From Lachnospiraceae bacterium (lineage in GTDB: Bacteria > Bacillota > Clostridia > Lachnospirales > Lachnospiraceae): DNA of 54,137 nt. A program made the position numbers and the translations under genes. Every line of letters begins with the position of its first letter. Position 1 is the first letter of the stretch. Positions 42,867-53,035 of the stretch are shown one piece after another. The notes beneath the pieces are model-generated. The model worked only from the letters and a program-made list of their open reading frames with translations, was not told where the DNA came from and ran no database searches. Where the stretch lies: the NCBI GenBank assembly GCA_024689465.1, contig JAILDL010000111.1, forward strand, positions 1-54,137, written 5' to 3'.

Positions 42867-44243
42867 TCAGGAAAGGAGATTTTCGCCGATTAAATGGACA
42901 TCTCCTGCTCCCATAGTTATCAACAGATCATTTTTTGTACAATTTTTTTTCAGAAAATCTTCAATGGCTTCAAAGGTGGGAAAGTAGTCACAGGGCTTAC
43001 CCAGGGCCAGGATCTCCTGCTGCAAGGTGCGGGAAGAGATACCCAGATCATCGGTCTCCCTGGCGGCATAGATATCGGCCAGGACCACGTGATCAGCCAG
43101 AGAAAGGGCCTGAGCAAAATCCTTCAGGAAAGACTTGGTACGGGAATAGGTATGGGGCTGGAACACGCACCATAATTTCCCGTGAGGACAATGCTGTGCA
43201 GCCGTTAAGGTTGCACGGATCTCTGTGGGATGATGGGCGTAGTCATCAATGACCGTGACTCCGTTAAATTCACCCTTCTTTTCAAAACGCCGCTCCGTGC
43301 CGCCAAAGGAATCCAGAGCGCTTACCATGGTTTCATCGGACAGGGAAAGGAGCCTGCCGCAGGCAATGGATGCCAGCGCATTGTAGATATTATGCTCTCC
43401 CGGAACATGCAGGGTAACCTGCAGGCGGTATCCATCCGGGCCCACAGCCGTAAAACTGGGATGGGCAAATGCATCGTAGGAGATAGCTTCCGGATAGTAA
43501 TCATAGGAAGCGTCCGGACCGTAGGTCAGTACCCTGCAGGAAAGATCTTCTGTCAGCTCTTTCCGATCAGGGATGGTACCGTTAATGATCAGCGTGCCGT
43601 CTGCCGGAAGGATCTGGGCAAAACGGTGGAATGAGGAACGGATGTCCCGGATATCCTTAAAGAAATCCAGATGGTCTTCTTCCACATTGAGGATCAGGGC
43701 GATCTTCGGGAAGAAGTGCAGGAAGCTGTTGGTATATTCGCAGGCTTCCAGTACGAAGTAGCGGTCGCTTCCCACCCGGTAGTTGCTGCCGATGGACTTG
43801 AGCATGCCGCCGATGGACAAGGTAGGATCGGCATCCGCATGCAGGAGCATTTCCGAGATCATGGAAGTCGTGGTGGTCTTGCCGTGGGTGCCGCTGATGG
43901 CAATGGGCAGCTCATAGAATTTCATCATCTGTCCCAAAAGCTCGGCACGGGTCAGATGGGGCAGGCCCATTTCCTGCATACGCACATATTCCGGATTGTC
44001 AGGACGGATGGCTGCGGTACAGACGACCACGTCAATATCGTCCGTCAGATTTTCGGCTTTCTGCCCGTAGAAAACACGGATCCCCTTGCTTTCCAGGATG
44101 TGGGTCAGGTCACTTTCCTTTGCGTCGGAACCGGAAACCCGAAAGCCCTTGGAATGCAGGATCTCGGCCAGGCCGCTCATGCTGATGCCGCCGATGCCCA
44201 TGAAATATATATGGATAGGATGCTTGAGATCGATCTGATACAT
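42867..44243 (-). CDS. murC: UDP-N-acetylmuramate--L-alanine ligase
   Basis: Adds L-Ala to UDP-MurNAc, the first step of the peptide stem of peptidoglycan. 458 residues. MGIGGISMSGLAEILHSKG is the N-terminal UDP-binding motif, ISGTHGKTTTTSM the ATP P-loop, and DDYAHHPTEIRATL the C-terminal ligase block. It is monocistronic, with a strong promoter divergent from glgC. Confidence 0.97.
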   Translation of the reverse strand: MYQIDLKHPIHIYFMGIGGISMSGLAEILHSKGFRVSGSDAKESDLTHILESKGIRVFYGQKAENLTDDIDVVVCTAAIRPDNPEYVRMQEMGLPHLTRAELLGQMMKFYELPIAISGTHGKTTTTSMISEMLLHADADPTLSIGGMLKSIGSNYRVGSDRYFVLEACEYTNSFLHFFPKIALILNVEEDHLDFFKDIRDIRSSFHRFAQILPADGTLIINGTIPDRKELTEDLSCRVLTYGPDASYDYYPEAISYDAFAHPSFTAVGPDGYRLQVTLHVPGEHNIYNALASIACGRLLSLSDETMVSALDSFGGTERRFEKKGEFNGVTVIDDYAHHPTEIRATLTAAQHCPHGKLWCVFQPHTYSRTKSFLKDFAQALSLADHVVLADIYAARETDDLGISSRTLQQEILALGKPCDYFPTFEAIEDFLKKNCTKNDLLITMGAGDVHLIGENLLS

Positions 44244-44290
44244 AAGATACCTCTTTTAATAAAGAGAACATTCGCTGTTTGCGTCTTTTC

Positions 44291-44319
44291 ATTATAATCT
44301 TTTTTTACGAAAAGTCCAA
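44291..44319 (-). promoter_or_regulatory. Promoter of murC
   Basis: Minus strand TTGGAC (44314-44319), 17-base spacer, TATAAT (44291-44296). Confidence 0.75.
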
Positions 44320-44375
44320 ATGGGCGTAAGGGGCAAAGGATTTTGTTGAACTTTTTAAACTTTTGTACGAAAGCA

Positions 44376-44445
44376 TTGGTATAATGACGAAATTATGGAA
44401 AAAGTAATGGAAAATATTGTAAATATTACACGAAAACAGTATACT
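44376..44445 (+). promoter_or_regulatory. Two promoters of glgC-glgD
   Basis: Upstream: extended -10 TTGGTATAAT (TATAAT 44380-44385). Downstream: TTGTAA (44417-44422), 17-base spacer, TATACT (44440-44445). Start sites would be about 100 and 42 bases before the ATG. Confidence 0.6.
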
Positions 44446-44493
44446 AATAATAGTTACCAATTCAGCAAAAATCTGACAACTGAGGTGTGAGAC

Positions 44494-45768
44494 ATGGTAA
44501 AGAAGGAAATGATCGCGATGCTTCTGGCCGGAGGTCAGGGGAGCCGTCTGGGCGTCCTTACTTCGAAAGTGGCAAAGCCGGCGGTTGCGTTTGGCGGTAA
44601 ATATCGTATTATCGACTTTCCCCTGAGCAATTGTATTAATTCCGGAGTAGACACGGTGGGTGTGCTGACGCAGTATCAGCCGCTGCGGTTAAATTCCCAT
44701 ATCGGGATCGGTATTCCCTGGGATCTGGACCGTAACATCGGCGGCGTGACCGTACTGCCTCCCTATGAGAAGATCGAAAATTCCGAATGGTATACCGGCA
44801 CGGCCAATGCCATCTACCAGAATCTGGACTATATGGAAAGCTACAATCCCGATTATGTCCTGATCCTTTCCGGTGACCATATTTATAAAATGGATTACGA
44901 AGTCATGCTGGACTTCCATAAGGCCAACAAGAGTGAAGTGACCATAGCGGTTATGCCCGTTCCCATGGAGGAAGCGAAGCGCTTTGGTATCATGATCACC
45001 GATGAAGACAGACGGATCATCGATTTCGAGGAAAAGCCCGCAAATCCCAGGAGCAATCTGGCATCCATGGGTATCTACATTTTTAACTGGAAGACCTTAA
45101 AGGAGGCGCTGATCTCCAATGCCGATCAGCCCGGACTGGATTTCGGAAAGCATATCATTCCGTATTGCCACAAGATGGACAAGCCCATGTATGCGTACGA
45201 GTTTAACGGCTACTGGAAGGATGTGGGTACGCTGACCAGCTACTGGCAGGCCAACATGGAGCTGATCGATATCGTGCCGGAATTTAACCTCTATGAGGAA
45301 TACTGGAAGATCTATACCAAATCCGAAGCCCTTCCGCCCCAGTATCTGTCGGCGGATTCCCAGATCGAGCGATCCATTCTGGGAGAAGGAACGGATATCT
45401 TCGGCAGAGTATACAGCTCGGTGATCGGCTGCGACGTCGTGATCGGCGAGAACTCCGAGGTGCATGATTCCATCATTATGAACGGAGCAGTGATCGGAAA
45501 GAACTGTATCCTGAATAAAGCCATTGTGGCGGAAAACGCAGTCATTGGCGATAATGTGGTACTGGGCGACGGAGAAGATCGGGAAAACGAGACCGATCCC
45601 CATATCTATTGCGGAGGCCTGGTAACCATCGGTGAAAAGAGTGTCATTCCCGGCAATGTTCGGATCGGAAAGAACTGCTGCGTATCCGGTGAGACCGTAA
45701 CCGGCGATTATCCCGATAACCGGCTGGAAAGCGGAAAAACATTGATTAAGGAGAGCGACGGAATATGA
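44494..45768 (+). CDS. glgC: Glucose-1-phosphate adenylyltransferase
   Basis: Makes ADP-glucose for glycogen synthesis. 424 residues. The nucleotidyltransferase N-terminus is [14 protein letters not shown] with the [20 protein letters not shown] block; the C-terminal part (about 290-390) is a left-handed beta helix with hexapeptide repeats ([12 protein letters not shown] and so on). The last codons overlap the glgD start by four bases, so the pair is translationally coupled. Confidence 0.96.
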   Translation: MVKKEMIAMLLAGGQGSRLGVLTSKVAKPAVAFGGKYRIIDFPLSNCINSGVDTVGVLTQYQPLRLNSHIGIGIPWDLDRNIGGVTVLPPYEKIENSEWYTGTANAIYQNLDYMESYNPDYVLILSGDHIYKMDYEVMLDFHKANKSEVTIAVMPVPMEEAKRFGIMITDEDRRIIDFEEKPANPRSNLASMGIYIFNWKTLKEALISNADQPGLDFGKHIIPYCHKMDKPMYAYEFNGYWKDVGTLTSYWQANMELIDIVPEFNLYEEYWKIYTKSEALPPQYLSADSQIERSILGEGTDIFGRVYSSVIGCDVVIGENSEVHDSIIMNGAVIGKNCILNKAIVAENAVIGDNVVLGDGEDRENETDPHIYCGGLVTIGEKSVIPGNVRIGKNCCVSGETVTGDYPDNRLESGKTLIKESDGI

Positions 45769-46883
45769 GAGCAATCGGAATCATCCTGGCAGGCGGCAAC
45801 AATCATAGAATGCGAGAACTCTCTCAGAAGCGTGCCATCGGCGCAATGCCCATAGCAGGGAGCTACCGCAGTATCGACTTTGCCTTAAGTAATATGAGCA
45901 ATTCTCATGTACAGAAGGTAGCGGTATTTACACAGTACAATGCAGGCAGCTTAAATAAGCACCTGATCTCCTCCAAATGGTGGGATTTCGGTAGAAAGCA
46001 GGGAGGACTGTTCGTCTTCACCCCCACTGTTACGGCGGAAAACAGCTTCTGGTATCGGGGAACCGCAGATGCTCTGTATCAGAACCTTCCCTTTTTAAAG
46101 GAAAGCCATGAACCCTATGTGATCATCACCTCCGCGGATTGTGTTTACAAAATGGACTACGCCAAGGTGCTGGAATATCACATCGAGAAGAAAGCGGACA
46201 TCACCATTGTCTGCAAGGATCTGCCCGAGTCAGAACCTGCGGAGCGCTACGGCACCGTGGAACTGGATGGGGACATGCGGGTGGTCAACTTTGAGGAGAA
46301 ACCTCTGGTTGCCCATTCCAATACCATTTCCTGCGGTATCTACGTAGTCCGCAGAAGACAGCTCATCGAGATGATCGAGCGCAGCGCCGAAGAGGACCGG
46401 TACGATTTCGTACGGGACATTCTGGTACGTTACAAGGATATCAAGAAGATCTACGGATACAAGATGACGGATTACTGGAGGAACATCGCTTCTGTGGAAG
46501 ACTACTTCCAGACCAACATGGACTTCTTAAACACCGGCATCCGCAACTACTTCTTCAAGGAATATCCGGATATCTACAGCAAGGTGGATGATCTGCCGCC
46601 GGCAAAGTTCAATCCGGGGGCCAAGGTACACAACAGCCTGATCTCCAGCGGCTGTATCGTAAACGGTGTCATCGAAGACTCCGTGATCTTTAAACAATCT
46701 TATATAGGGAATAATTGCTACATACGCAATTCCATAATCCTGAATGATGTCTATATTGGGGACAATACACACATCGAGAACTGTATTGTAGAAAGCAGAG
46801 GCACCATTCGGGCCAACTCCTATTACAAGGGTGAAGACGGCATCAAGATTGTAATAGAGAGAAACGACCGATACGTTATTTGA
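45765..46883 (+). CDS. glgD: GlgD, non-catalytic partner of GlgC
   Basis: Encodes 372 residues with the same fold as GlgC but altered active-site motifs: [20 protein letters not shown] in place of the GGQGSRL loop. In Geobacillus/Bacillus, GlgD pairs with GlgC and raises ADP-glucose synthesis. The ATG overlaps the glgC stop. The order glgC-glgD then spoVG suggests shared transcription with stationary-phase functions. Confidence 0.94.
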   Translation: MRAIGIILAGGNNHRMRELSQKRAIGAMPIAGSYRSIDFALSNMSNSHVQKVAVFTQYNAGSLNKHLISSKWWDFGRKQGGLFVFTPTVTAENSFWYRGTADALYQNLPFLKESHEPYVIITSADCVYKMDYAKVLEYHIEKKADITIVCKDLPESEPAERYGTVELDGDMRVVNFEEKPLVAHSNTISCGIYVVRRRQLIEMIERSAEEDRYDFVRDILVRYKDIKKIYGYKMTDYWRNIASVEDYFQTNMDFLNTGIRNYFFKEYPDIYSKVDDLPPAKFNPGAKVHNSLISSGCIVNGVIEDSVIFKQSYIGNNCYIRNSIILNDVYIGDNTHIENCIVESRGTIRANSYYKGEDGIKIVIERNDRYVI

Positions 46884-46916
46884 TTCAAGGCATAAGCCGA
46901 CACAGGGGGGAGCACC

Positions 46917-47174
46917 ATGGAAATTACAGATGTACGCGTTCGGAAGATGGAAAAAGAAGGAAAAATGAAAGCAGTCGCTTCCGTTACCTTCGACGATGAG
47001 CTGGTCATTCACGACATCAAGGTGATCGAAGGAGAAAAAGGTCTTTTCATCGCCATGCCCAGCAAAAAGGTAGTCAGCGGGGAATACCGGGACATTGCCC
47101 ATCCCATCAATGCCGAGATGCGCGGCCGTTTGCAGACAAAGATCCTGGACAGTTATTATAGTCTGGAATCCTGA
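46917..47174 (+). CDS. spoVG: SpoVG, small RNA/DNA-binding regulator
   Basis: Encodes 85 residues. [40 protein letters not shown] and YRDIAHPIN are the SpoVG signature. In Bacillus it affects septation and sporulation and binds nucleic acids. A GGGGGG ribosome binding site precedes the ATG, 33 bases after glgD, and a terminator follows directly. Confidence 0.96.
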   Translation: MEITDVRVRKMEKEGKMKAVASVTFDDELVIHDIKVIEGEKGLFIAMPSKKVVSGEYRDIAHPINAEMRGRLQTKILDSYYSLES

Positions 47175-47189
47175 GGATCCAAAGAGAGC

Positions 47190-47226
47190 GGGGATATATG
47201 ACATATGCGTCATATATCCCCTTTTT
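47190..47226 (+). terminator. Terminator after spoVG
   Basis: GGGGATATATGAC pairs with GTCATATATCCCC (13 bp, loop ATATGC) followed by TTTTTC. Confidence 0.9.
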
Positions 47227-47290
47227 CGTGCAAATCTTCGGGAAATGAGGTATCCTTTTGGTAAAGTACACCAAGGAAAGAAAGAATCAT

Positions 47291-47908
47291 ATGATCATTA
47301 TCGCAGGCCTGGGCAATCCGGGCAAAGAATATGAAAACACCAGACACAACGTAGGGTTTGAGATCGTGGATAAGCTGGCTGCAAAGATCGGCGCCACTTC
47401 CTTCGGAAAGGAAGGAAAGGCCCTGGTGGCAAAGGGCTTTATTGCCGGAGAAAAGGTGCTGTTGGTAAAACCCCAGACCTATATGAACCTTAGCGGAGAA
47501 GCCATTCGCGCTCTTCTGGATTTCTATAAGCTGGATCCGGAGGAAAGCCTGATCGTGGTTTCCGACGACATCGATCTTCCGGTGGGGCATATCCGTATCC
47601 GCAAAAACGGCAGTGCCGGCGGGCACAACGGACTGAAAAACATCATCCTCCATACCGGGACCACCCAGTTTCCCAGATTGCGCATGGGGGTAGGACAAAA
47701 GCCGGAAGGATACGATCTGGCGGACTATGTGCTGGGCCATTTTTCCGGCGAGGAAAAAAAGGAAATGGAGCAGAGCTTTTTGCAGGCAGCCGATGCCCTG
47801 GAGCTGATGGTACGGGAGGATGTTTCCCTGGCCATGAACCGTTACAATACCAGAAAAGAGAAGAAACCGAAGAACCCTGATGAGAATACTGACAGCACCA
47901 CTCCGTGA
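47291..47908 (+). CDS. pth: Peptidyl-tRNA hydrolase
   Basis: Releases tRNA from peptidyl-tRNA dropped off the ribosome. I start at ATG 47291 (MIIIAGLGNPGKEYENTRHN), giving 205 residues. The catalytic His is in NTRHNVGFE, and KPQTYMNLSGE and SAGGHNGLKNII are conserved blocks. The last 29 bases overlap the start of mfd, so the two are coupled; this pair is common in Firmicutes. Confidence 0.96.
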   Translation: MIIIAGLGNPGKEYENTRHNVGFEIVDKLAAKIGATSFGKEGKALVAKGFIAGEKVLLVKPQTYMNLSGEAIRALLDFYKLDPEESLIVVSDDIDLPVGHIRIRKNGSAGGHNGLKNIILHTGTTQFPRLRMGVGQKPEGYDLADYVLGHFSGEEKKEMEQSFLQAADALELMVREDVSLAMNRYNTRKEKKPKNPDENTDSTTP

Positions 47909-50900
47909 ACTTGGAGAATACGAAGAAATTGAAAAAAGCATACAGGAAGAGGGCATCGTTGCCCTGACCGGCTGTATCGATTCCCAGAAGTTCCACGTGG
48001 CAGGGACGCTGGGAGAGAAGATGCGCTATAAGCTGATCATTACCTACAGCGAACAGCGCACCCGGGAGATCTACGAGGACTTCAAACTTTATGACAGAAA
48101 TGTCACTATATTTCCCGCCAGGGATCTCATCTTTTACGAAGCGGATATCCACAGCAATGAACTGACCATCCAGCGGATGAAGGTGCTCAGAAGGCTTTTG
48201 GAAGGAAGACCCTGCACCATCGTAACCACCTTTGATACCCTGATGATGCCCATCATTCCCGTAGGAACCATTGCGGAACATGTGCTGTCTGTGGATAAGA
48301 GAAGCACGATCGACGAGCACGAATTTGCCAAAACCCTGATCACCATGGGGTATGAGAAAAACTACCAGGTGGAAGCGCCGGGACAGTTTTCCATCCGAGG
48401 CGGGATCATCGACGTTTTTGATCTTACCGAGGAAAACCCCTACCGTATCGAATTGTGGGGAGACGAGATCGAATCCATCCGCAGCTTCGATCTGCTGAGT
48501 CAGCGCTCCATCGAATCCCTGGAATCTATTTCCATCTATCCCGCTTCCGAGATGATCCTGACAGAGGATCAGTTGCGGGAGGGCTTTGCCCGGATCCGGA
48601 AGGAAGCAAAAAAACACGGGGAAGTACTGCGAAAGGAGTTTCGCACCGAAGAAGCCCATCGCATCGAGACATCGGTGAGAGAGCTGGAGGAACAGGCGGT
48701 AGAACTCCGTGCCTCGGTGAACCTGGACAGTTATCTGGCCTACTTTTATCCCTCCACCGATGTGTTCCTTACCCTGTTTGATCCGAAAAAGACCGGCATT
48801 TTCATTGAAGAACCCACCCGTGTGGAAGAGCATGCTTCTGCCATTGAAGCGGAGTTTCGGGACAGTATGAGCCACCGTCTGGAAAAGGGCTATATCCTTC
48901 CCGGCCAGACATCCCTTCTGCTGGAAAAGGAGAAGGTGGCGGCCTGTCTGCAGAAGTATCATACAGTGACCTTATCGGCATTGGATTTCCGGACCGGCAT
49001 TTTCAAGCCCCGGGCCAAATTCGATATTCCCGCAGTAGGGGTGGCGTCCTACAACCAGTCCTTTGAACTGCTGGTAAAGGACTTAAAGCGCTATTGCAAG
49101 GAAGGCTATCGGGTGCTGGTGTTATCCGGTTCCCGTACCAGGGCAAAGCGTCTGGCGGGAGATCTTCTGGACCAGGATCTGACCGCTTTTTATACCGAGA
49201 ACCCGGACAGAGAGCTGCAACCCGGGGAAGTGGCATTGTTTTACGGCCGTGTCCTGAAGGGCTTTTCCTATCCCATGCTAAAGTTCGTGGTGATCACGGA
49301 AAGCGATATCTTCGGCGCGGAGAAGAAAAAGAAGAAGAAAAAGAGACAGTACGAAGGCCAGAAGATCCAGGATTTCAATGACCTGAAGGTGGGCGATTAC
49401 GTCGTCCATGAAAACCACGGCCTGGGCATCTATAAGGGGATCGAGAAGGTGGAGTCGGACCATGTGGTCAAGGACTACCTGAAGATCGAGTACGGAGACG
49501 GCGGAAATCTCTATATTCCCGCAACCGGCTTGGACGTGATCCAGAAATATGCTTCCGCCGATGCCAAAAAACCCAAGCTGAACAAGCTGGGAACACAGGA
49601 GTGGGCCCGGACCAAGAGCAAGGTACGGGAAGCGGTGGGCGTTGTGGCCCAGGATCTGGTGGAATTGTATGCCCTGCGAAACCAGGAAAAGGGCTTTTCC
49701 TTCGGCGCAGACACCGTATGGCAGCGGGAGTTTGAAGAATCCTTCCCCTTTGAGGAAACGGAGGATCAGTTAAATGCCATCGCCGATACCAAGAAGGACA
49801 TGGAAAGTACGAAGATCATGGATCGTCTGATCTGCGGCGACGTAGGCTACGGCAAGACCGAGATCGCCATCCGGGCTGCTTTTAAAGCCATTCAGGACGG
49901 AAAACAGGTGGCCTTTCTGGTACCCACCACCATCCTGGCACAGCAGCATTACAATACCTTCACCCAGCGGATGAAGGATTTCCCTGTGCGGGTGGAGATG
50001 CTCTCCAGATTCCGTACGGCAGCAGAGCAGAAAAAGACACTGGAAAGGCTGTCCCAGGGAAAGGCAGACATCGTCATCGGTACCCACAGACTCCTATCCA
50101 AGGATGTGACTTTTAAGGATCTGGGGCTTTTAGTCATTGACGAAGAGCAGCGTTTCGGCGTAACCCATAAGGAAAAGATTAAAAAGATGCGGGAAAACGT
50201 GGATGTGCTGACCCTTACCGCAACCCCCATTCCCCGTACCCTGCATATGTCCCTCATCGGCATCCGGGATATGAGCGTACTGGAAGAAGCACCCAATGAG
50301 CGTGTGCCCATTCAGACCTTTGTATGTGAGTACAACGAGGAGATGGTCCGGGAAGCCATTACCAGGGAGCTCTCCAGAGGCGGACAGATCTATTATGTTT
50401 ACAACAAGGTGAACAACATTGCCGATGTGGCATCCCAGATCCAGAAGCTGGTGCCGGAAGCCAATGTGGCTTTTGCCCACGGGCAGATGAAGGAGAGTGA
50501 GCTGGAAAAGATCATGGTGGATTTTATCAGCGGAGACATTGATGTCCTGGTGACTACTACCATCATCGAGACCGGCTTGGATATTTCCAATGTAAATACC
50601 ATGATCATTCATGATTCCGATGCCATGGGGCTTTCCCAGCTGTATCAGCTCAGGGGGCGCGTGGGCCGGAGCAACCGGACCGCTTATGCCTTCCTCATGT
50701 ACCGCAAGAACAAGATGTTAAAGGAAGTGGCGGAAAAGCGACTGACGGCTATCCGGGAATTTACGGAGCTGGGCAGCGGCTTCAAGATCGCCATGCGGGA
50801 TCTGGAGATCCGCGGCGCCGGAAACCTTCTGGGCAAGGAGCAGCACGGCCATATGGCGGCGGTGGGATACGATCTGTACTGCAAGATGCTGGATGAAGCG

Positions 50901-51404
50901 GTCAAGACCCTGAAGGGAGTGGATATCCGGGAGGACTTTGTGACCAGCGTGGATCTGGACGTGGACGCCTTCATCCCGCCCTCCTATATTGCCAACGAAG
51001 TACAGAAGCTGGATATTTACAAACGGATCGCCGATATAGAAAGTGACAGCGAGTGCGAGGATGTGCGGGAAGAACTGCTGGACCGGTTCGGAGAGATTCC
51101 GTCTTCGGTACAGAACCTGATGCGCATTTCCCGAATGCGGGGAAGAGCACACCGCCTCTATATTACGGAGCTGCGGGCCAAAAATGAGGAGATCTCCATC
51201 CTGTTAAAGCCGGACGCCGGATTAAAGCCCGAGGGGATCCCCTCTCTTCTTGCAAGACAAAAGGGGCAATTGTCCTTCCAGAGTAAGGGGACACCCGCCT
51301 TTTACGGAAAATATGAGAAAGCGGAGCTGAGAGAAAAGACAGAAGAGAACATCATGCATGCAGTGGAAGAGCTACTGCAGAGTATGGAGGAGGAACTGCT
51401 GTGA
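47880..51404 (+). CDS. mfd: Transcription-repair coupling factor
   Basis: Displaces RNA polymerase stalled at DNA damage and recruits UvrA. 1174 residues, a normal length. Domain order: UvrB-like N-terminal part, linker with a Lys-rich run near 480, RNA polymerase-interacting domain with VHENHGLGIYKGIEKV, then the RecG-like helicase (GDVGYGKTEIAIRAAF, DEEQRFGVTHKEK, LTATPIPRTLHMS, LRGRVGRSNRTAYAF) and the C-terminal regulatory domain. It overlaps pth by 29 bases, and the stop overlaps the next gene's GTG start by four. Confidence 0.97.
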   Translation: MRILTAPLRELGEYEEIEKSIQEEGIVALTGCIDSQKFHVAGTLGEKMRYKLIITYSEQRTREIYEDFKLYDRNVTIFPARDLIFYEADIHSNELTIQRMKVLRRLLEGRPCTIVTTFDTLMMPIIPVGTIAEHVLSVDKRSTIDEHEFAKTLITMGYEKNYQVEAPGQFSIRGGIIDVFDLTEENPYRIELWGDEIESIRSFDLLSQRSIESLESISIYPASEMILTEDQLREGFARIRKEAKKHGEVLRKEFRTEEAHRIETSVRELEEQAVELRASVNLDSYLAYFYPSTDVFLTLFDPKKTGIFIEEPTRVEEHASAIEAEFRDSMSHRLEKGYILPGQTSLLLEKEKVAACLQKYHTVTLSALDFRTGIFKPRAKFDIPAVGVASYNQSFELLVKDLKRYCKEGYRVLVLSGSRTRAKRLAGDLLDQDLTAFYTENPDRELQPGEVALFYGRVLKGFSYPMLKFVVITESDIFGAEKKKKKKKRQYEGQKIQDFNDLKVGDYVVHENHGLGIYKGIEKVESDHVVKDYLKIEYGDGGNLYIPATGLDVIQKYASADAKKPKLNKLGTQEWARTKSKVREAVGVVAQDLVELYALRNQEKGFSFGADTVWQREFEESFPFEETEDQLNAIADTKKDMESTKIMDRLICGDVGYGKTEIAIRAAFKAIQDGKQVAFLVPTTILAQQHYNTFTQRMKDFPVRVEMLSRFRTAAEQKKTLERLSQGKADIVIGTHRLLSKDVTFKDLGLLVIDEEQRFGVTHKEKIKKMRENVDVLTLTATPIPRTLHMSLIGIRDMSVLEEAPNERVPIQTFVCEYNEEMVREAITRELSRGGQIYYVYNKVNNIADVASQIQKLVPEANVAFAHGQMKESELEKIMVDFISGDIDVLVTTTIIETGLDISNVNTMIIHDSDAMGLSQLYQLRGRVGRSNRTAYAFLMYRKNKMLKEVAEKRLTAIREFTELGSGFKIAMRDLEIRGAGNLLGKEQHGHMAAVGYDLYCKMLDEAVKTLKGVDIREDFVTSVDLDVDAFIPPSYIANEVQKLDIYKRIADIESDSECEDVREELLDRFGEIPSSVQNLMRISRMRGRAHRLYITELRAKNEEISILLKPDAGLKPEGIPSLLARQKGQLSFQSKGTPAFYGKYEKAELREKTEENIMHAVEELLQSMEEELL

Positions 51405-52708
51405 CAAAGGAAAAGGGAAAGCAAAAAGCCAAAACCGGAAGCATTACCGGGCCGTTTCTGACCATGGCCCTGATGCCGCTGATCCTGCTGAGTCTGGTGA
51501 TCGGCGTGGCTTCGTCCTATCTGGTGCGCATGGCGGTGGAAAAACAGGTAAAGACCAAACTGAAAAATATGGCGCTGGCGGTTGAGACGACCCTGGATAC
51601 CTACTATCCCGGCGATTACGAGATGGTTTCCACAGACAACGGCCTGCTGTTCTGCAAGGGAGAGCAGATCCTGTCCGGCCATTACGAGCTTTTGGATGCA
51701 TACCGGGAAAAGACGGAAATCGATATCACGCTGTTTTACCAGGATGCCCGCGTACTGACCACCGTGCATAATAAGGAGCATGAGCGGGTGGAAGGAACCG
51801 GCGTGCATACCGTGATCCGGGAAACCGTTCTGGGAGAAAAGGAAGAAGTTTTCTACTCCGGAGTGGCCATCGGTGACATGCAGTTTTTTGCTTACTACAG
51901 ACCCCTTTATAATGCCAACGGAGAGCTGTTTGGCATGATCGGCGTGGCGACCCCTACGGCAACGGTGCGCGGAGCGGTTAGCTCCGTGATCTGGCCCATT
52001 TCCCTTCTGTGCGCCATCGGTGCGGTGGTAGCGGCCATTGTCAGCTTCCTGTACAGCCAGAGCGTTTTAAATGCCCTTAAGAAGATGGAACAGTTCCTGT
52101 TCCAGGTATCCAGAGGACGGCTGACCGCAACCCTGGATCCTTCCGTGAGCAAACGGAACGACGAGATCGGAAAAATGGGCACCTCTGCAGTGGAGATGGA
52201 AAAATCCCTGCGGGATCTTATCGAAAAGGATGCCCTTACCGGTCTGTACAACCGCCGATACGGAAATACCCGCCTGGCAGATACCTGGAAGAGGTGCGCC
52301 CGAACCGGGCAGCAGTTTGCCATTGCCATCGGCGATATCGATTATTTCAAGAAGGTCAACGATACCTACGGCCATGAGTACGGGGATCTGGTATTAAAGA
52401 GCGTGGCGGATGTCTTCCGCAAGAATATGGGCGGAAAGGGCGTTCCGGTACGCTGGGGCGGCGAGGAGTTTCTGTTCATCTTCGAAGACATGGGAAAAAG
52501 CGGCGGCGCGGAAGTGCTGCAGGATATGCTGGAGCAGATCTGTGAGATGAACATTCCCACGGAAACCGGGGAGATCATCAAGGTGACCATGACCTTCGGT
52601 ATCGTGGAAGGAGATACCACCCGCACCATCGATGAAGTGGTATCCCGAGCGGATACCCGCCTTTACGAAGGAAAAAACGGCGGAAGAAACCGCATCATAG
52701 AAGATTAG
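51401..52708 (+). CDS. Membrane-bound diguanylate cyclase with extracytoplasmic sensor
   Basis: Encodes 435 residues from the GTG at 51401, overlapping the mfd stop. A membrane helix (about 18-42), an extracytoplasmic single-Cache-like sensor (about 45-190), a second helix (about 195-218), a HAMP linker (about 220-265) and a GGDEF domain (about 270-432) are visible. The catalytic loop WGGEEFLFIF and DIDYFKKVNDTYGHEYGD are intact, so it should make c-di-GMP. The RxxD inhibitory site upstream of GGEEF is absent, so product feedback is likely weak. Confidence 0.9.
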   Translation: MTKEKGKQKAKTGSITGPFLTMALMPLILLSLVIGVASSYLVRMAVEKQVKTKLKNMALAVETTLDTYYPGDYEMVSTDNGLLFCKGEQILSGHYELLDAYREKTEIDITLFYQDARVLTTVHNKEHERVEGTGVHTVIRETVLGEKEEVFYSGVAIGDMQFFAYYRPLYNANGELFGMIGVATPTATVRGAVSSVIWPISLLCAIGAVVAAIVSFLYSQSVLNALKKMEQFLFQVSRGRLTATLDPSVSKRNDEIGKMGTSAVEMEKSLRDLIEKDALTGLYNRRYGNTRLADTWKRCARTGQQFAIAIGDIDYFKKVNDTYGHEYGDLVLKSVADVFRKNMGGKGVPVRWGGEEFLFIFEDMGKSGGAEVLQDMLEQICEMNIPTETGEIIKVTMTFGIVEGDTTRTIDEVVSRADTRLYEGKNGGRNRIIED

Positions 52709-52742
52709 AGTCCGTTTTATGGGACACAAGGCCTGCTAAATT

Positions 52743-52769
52743 AAAACCAGGTAATGAAAACCCGGTTTT
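52743..52769 (+). terminator. Terminator after the diguanylate cyclase gene
   Basis: AAAACCAGG pairs with CCCGGTTTT (one mismatch) around a nine-base loop. Modest strength. Confidence 0.6.
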
Positions 52770-52787
52770 GTTTAGGAGGTCTTTTTT

Positions 52788-52895
52788 ATGAAAGGATACA
52801 GTGTGGAAAACGGTTATATGGGTTATGTGGAAGGGAGCTATCGTCTGTTCTGCGATGAGGGAGAGTACATTGAATATATGGAGGAAGAAGACTGA
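52788..52895 (+). CDS. 35-residue microprotein
   Basis: ATG 52788 follows a textbook AGGAGG at 7-8 bases and opens a 35-residue frame: it begins MKGYSVENGYMGYVEGSYR and ends in an acidic tail (EYIEYMEEED), TGA 52893-52895. It is rich in Tyr, Gly and Glu with no membrane helix. I recall short Lachnospiraceae proteins of the same G-Y-M-G-Y-V shape, without a known function. The strong ribosome binding site and the terminator just upstream suggest its own transcript, though no clear promoter is visible. Confidence 0.7.
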   Translation: MKGYSVENGYMGYVEGSYRLFCDEGEYIEYMEEED

Positions 52896-52926
52896 TCAAG
52901 GCACTTTGGGGCTTTAACGAATCAAC

Positions 52927-52955
52927 TTGTCAACCAAATGGATTCCATGTATACT
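52927..52955 (+). promoter_or_regulatory. Promoter of the BMP lipoprotein gene
   Basis: TTGTCA (52927-52932), 17-base spacer, TATACT (52950-52955). The ~75-base leader contains a 9-bp hairpin (52981-53009, one mismatch) with a U-rich loop just before the GGAGG site. Confidence 0.7.
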
Positions 52956-53035
52956 GTCTGATGATAAATGTAGACAGATTTGTACGGGACGGTGTTTTTG
53001 TCCGGTACAGGTCACATTTTACACGGAGGCATTAT

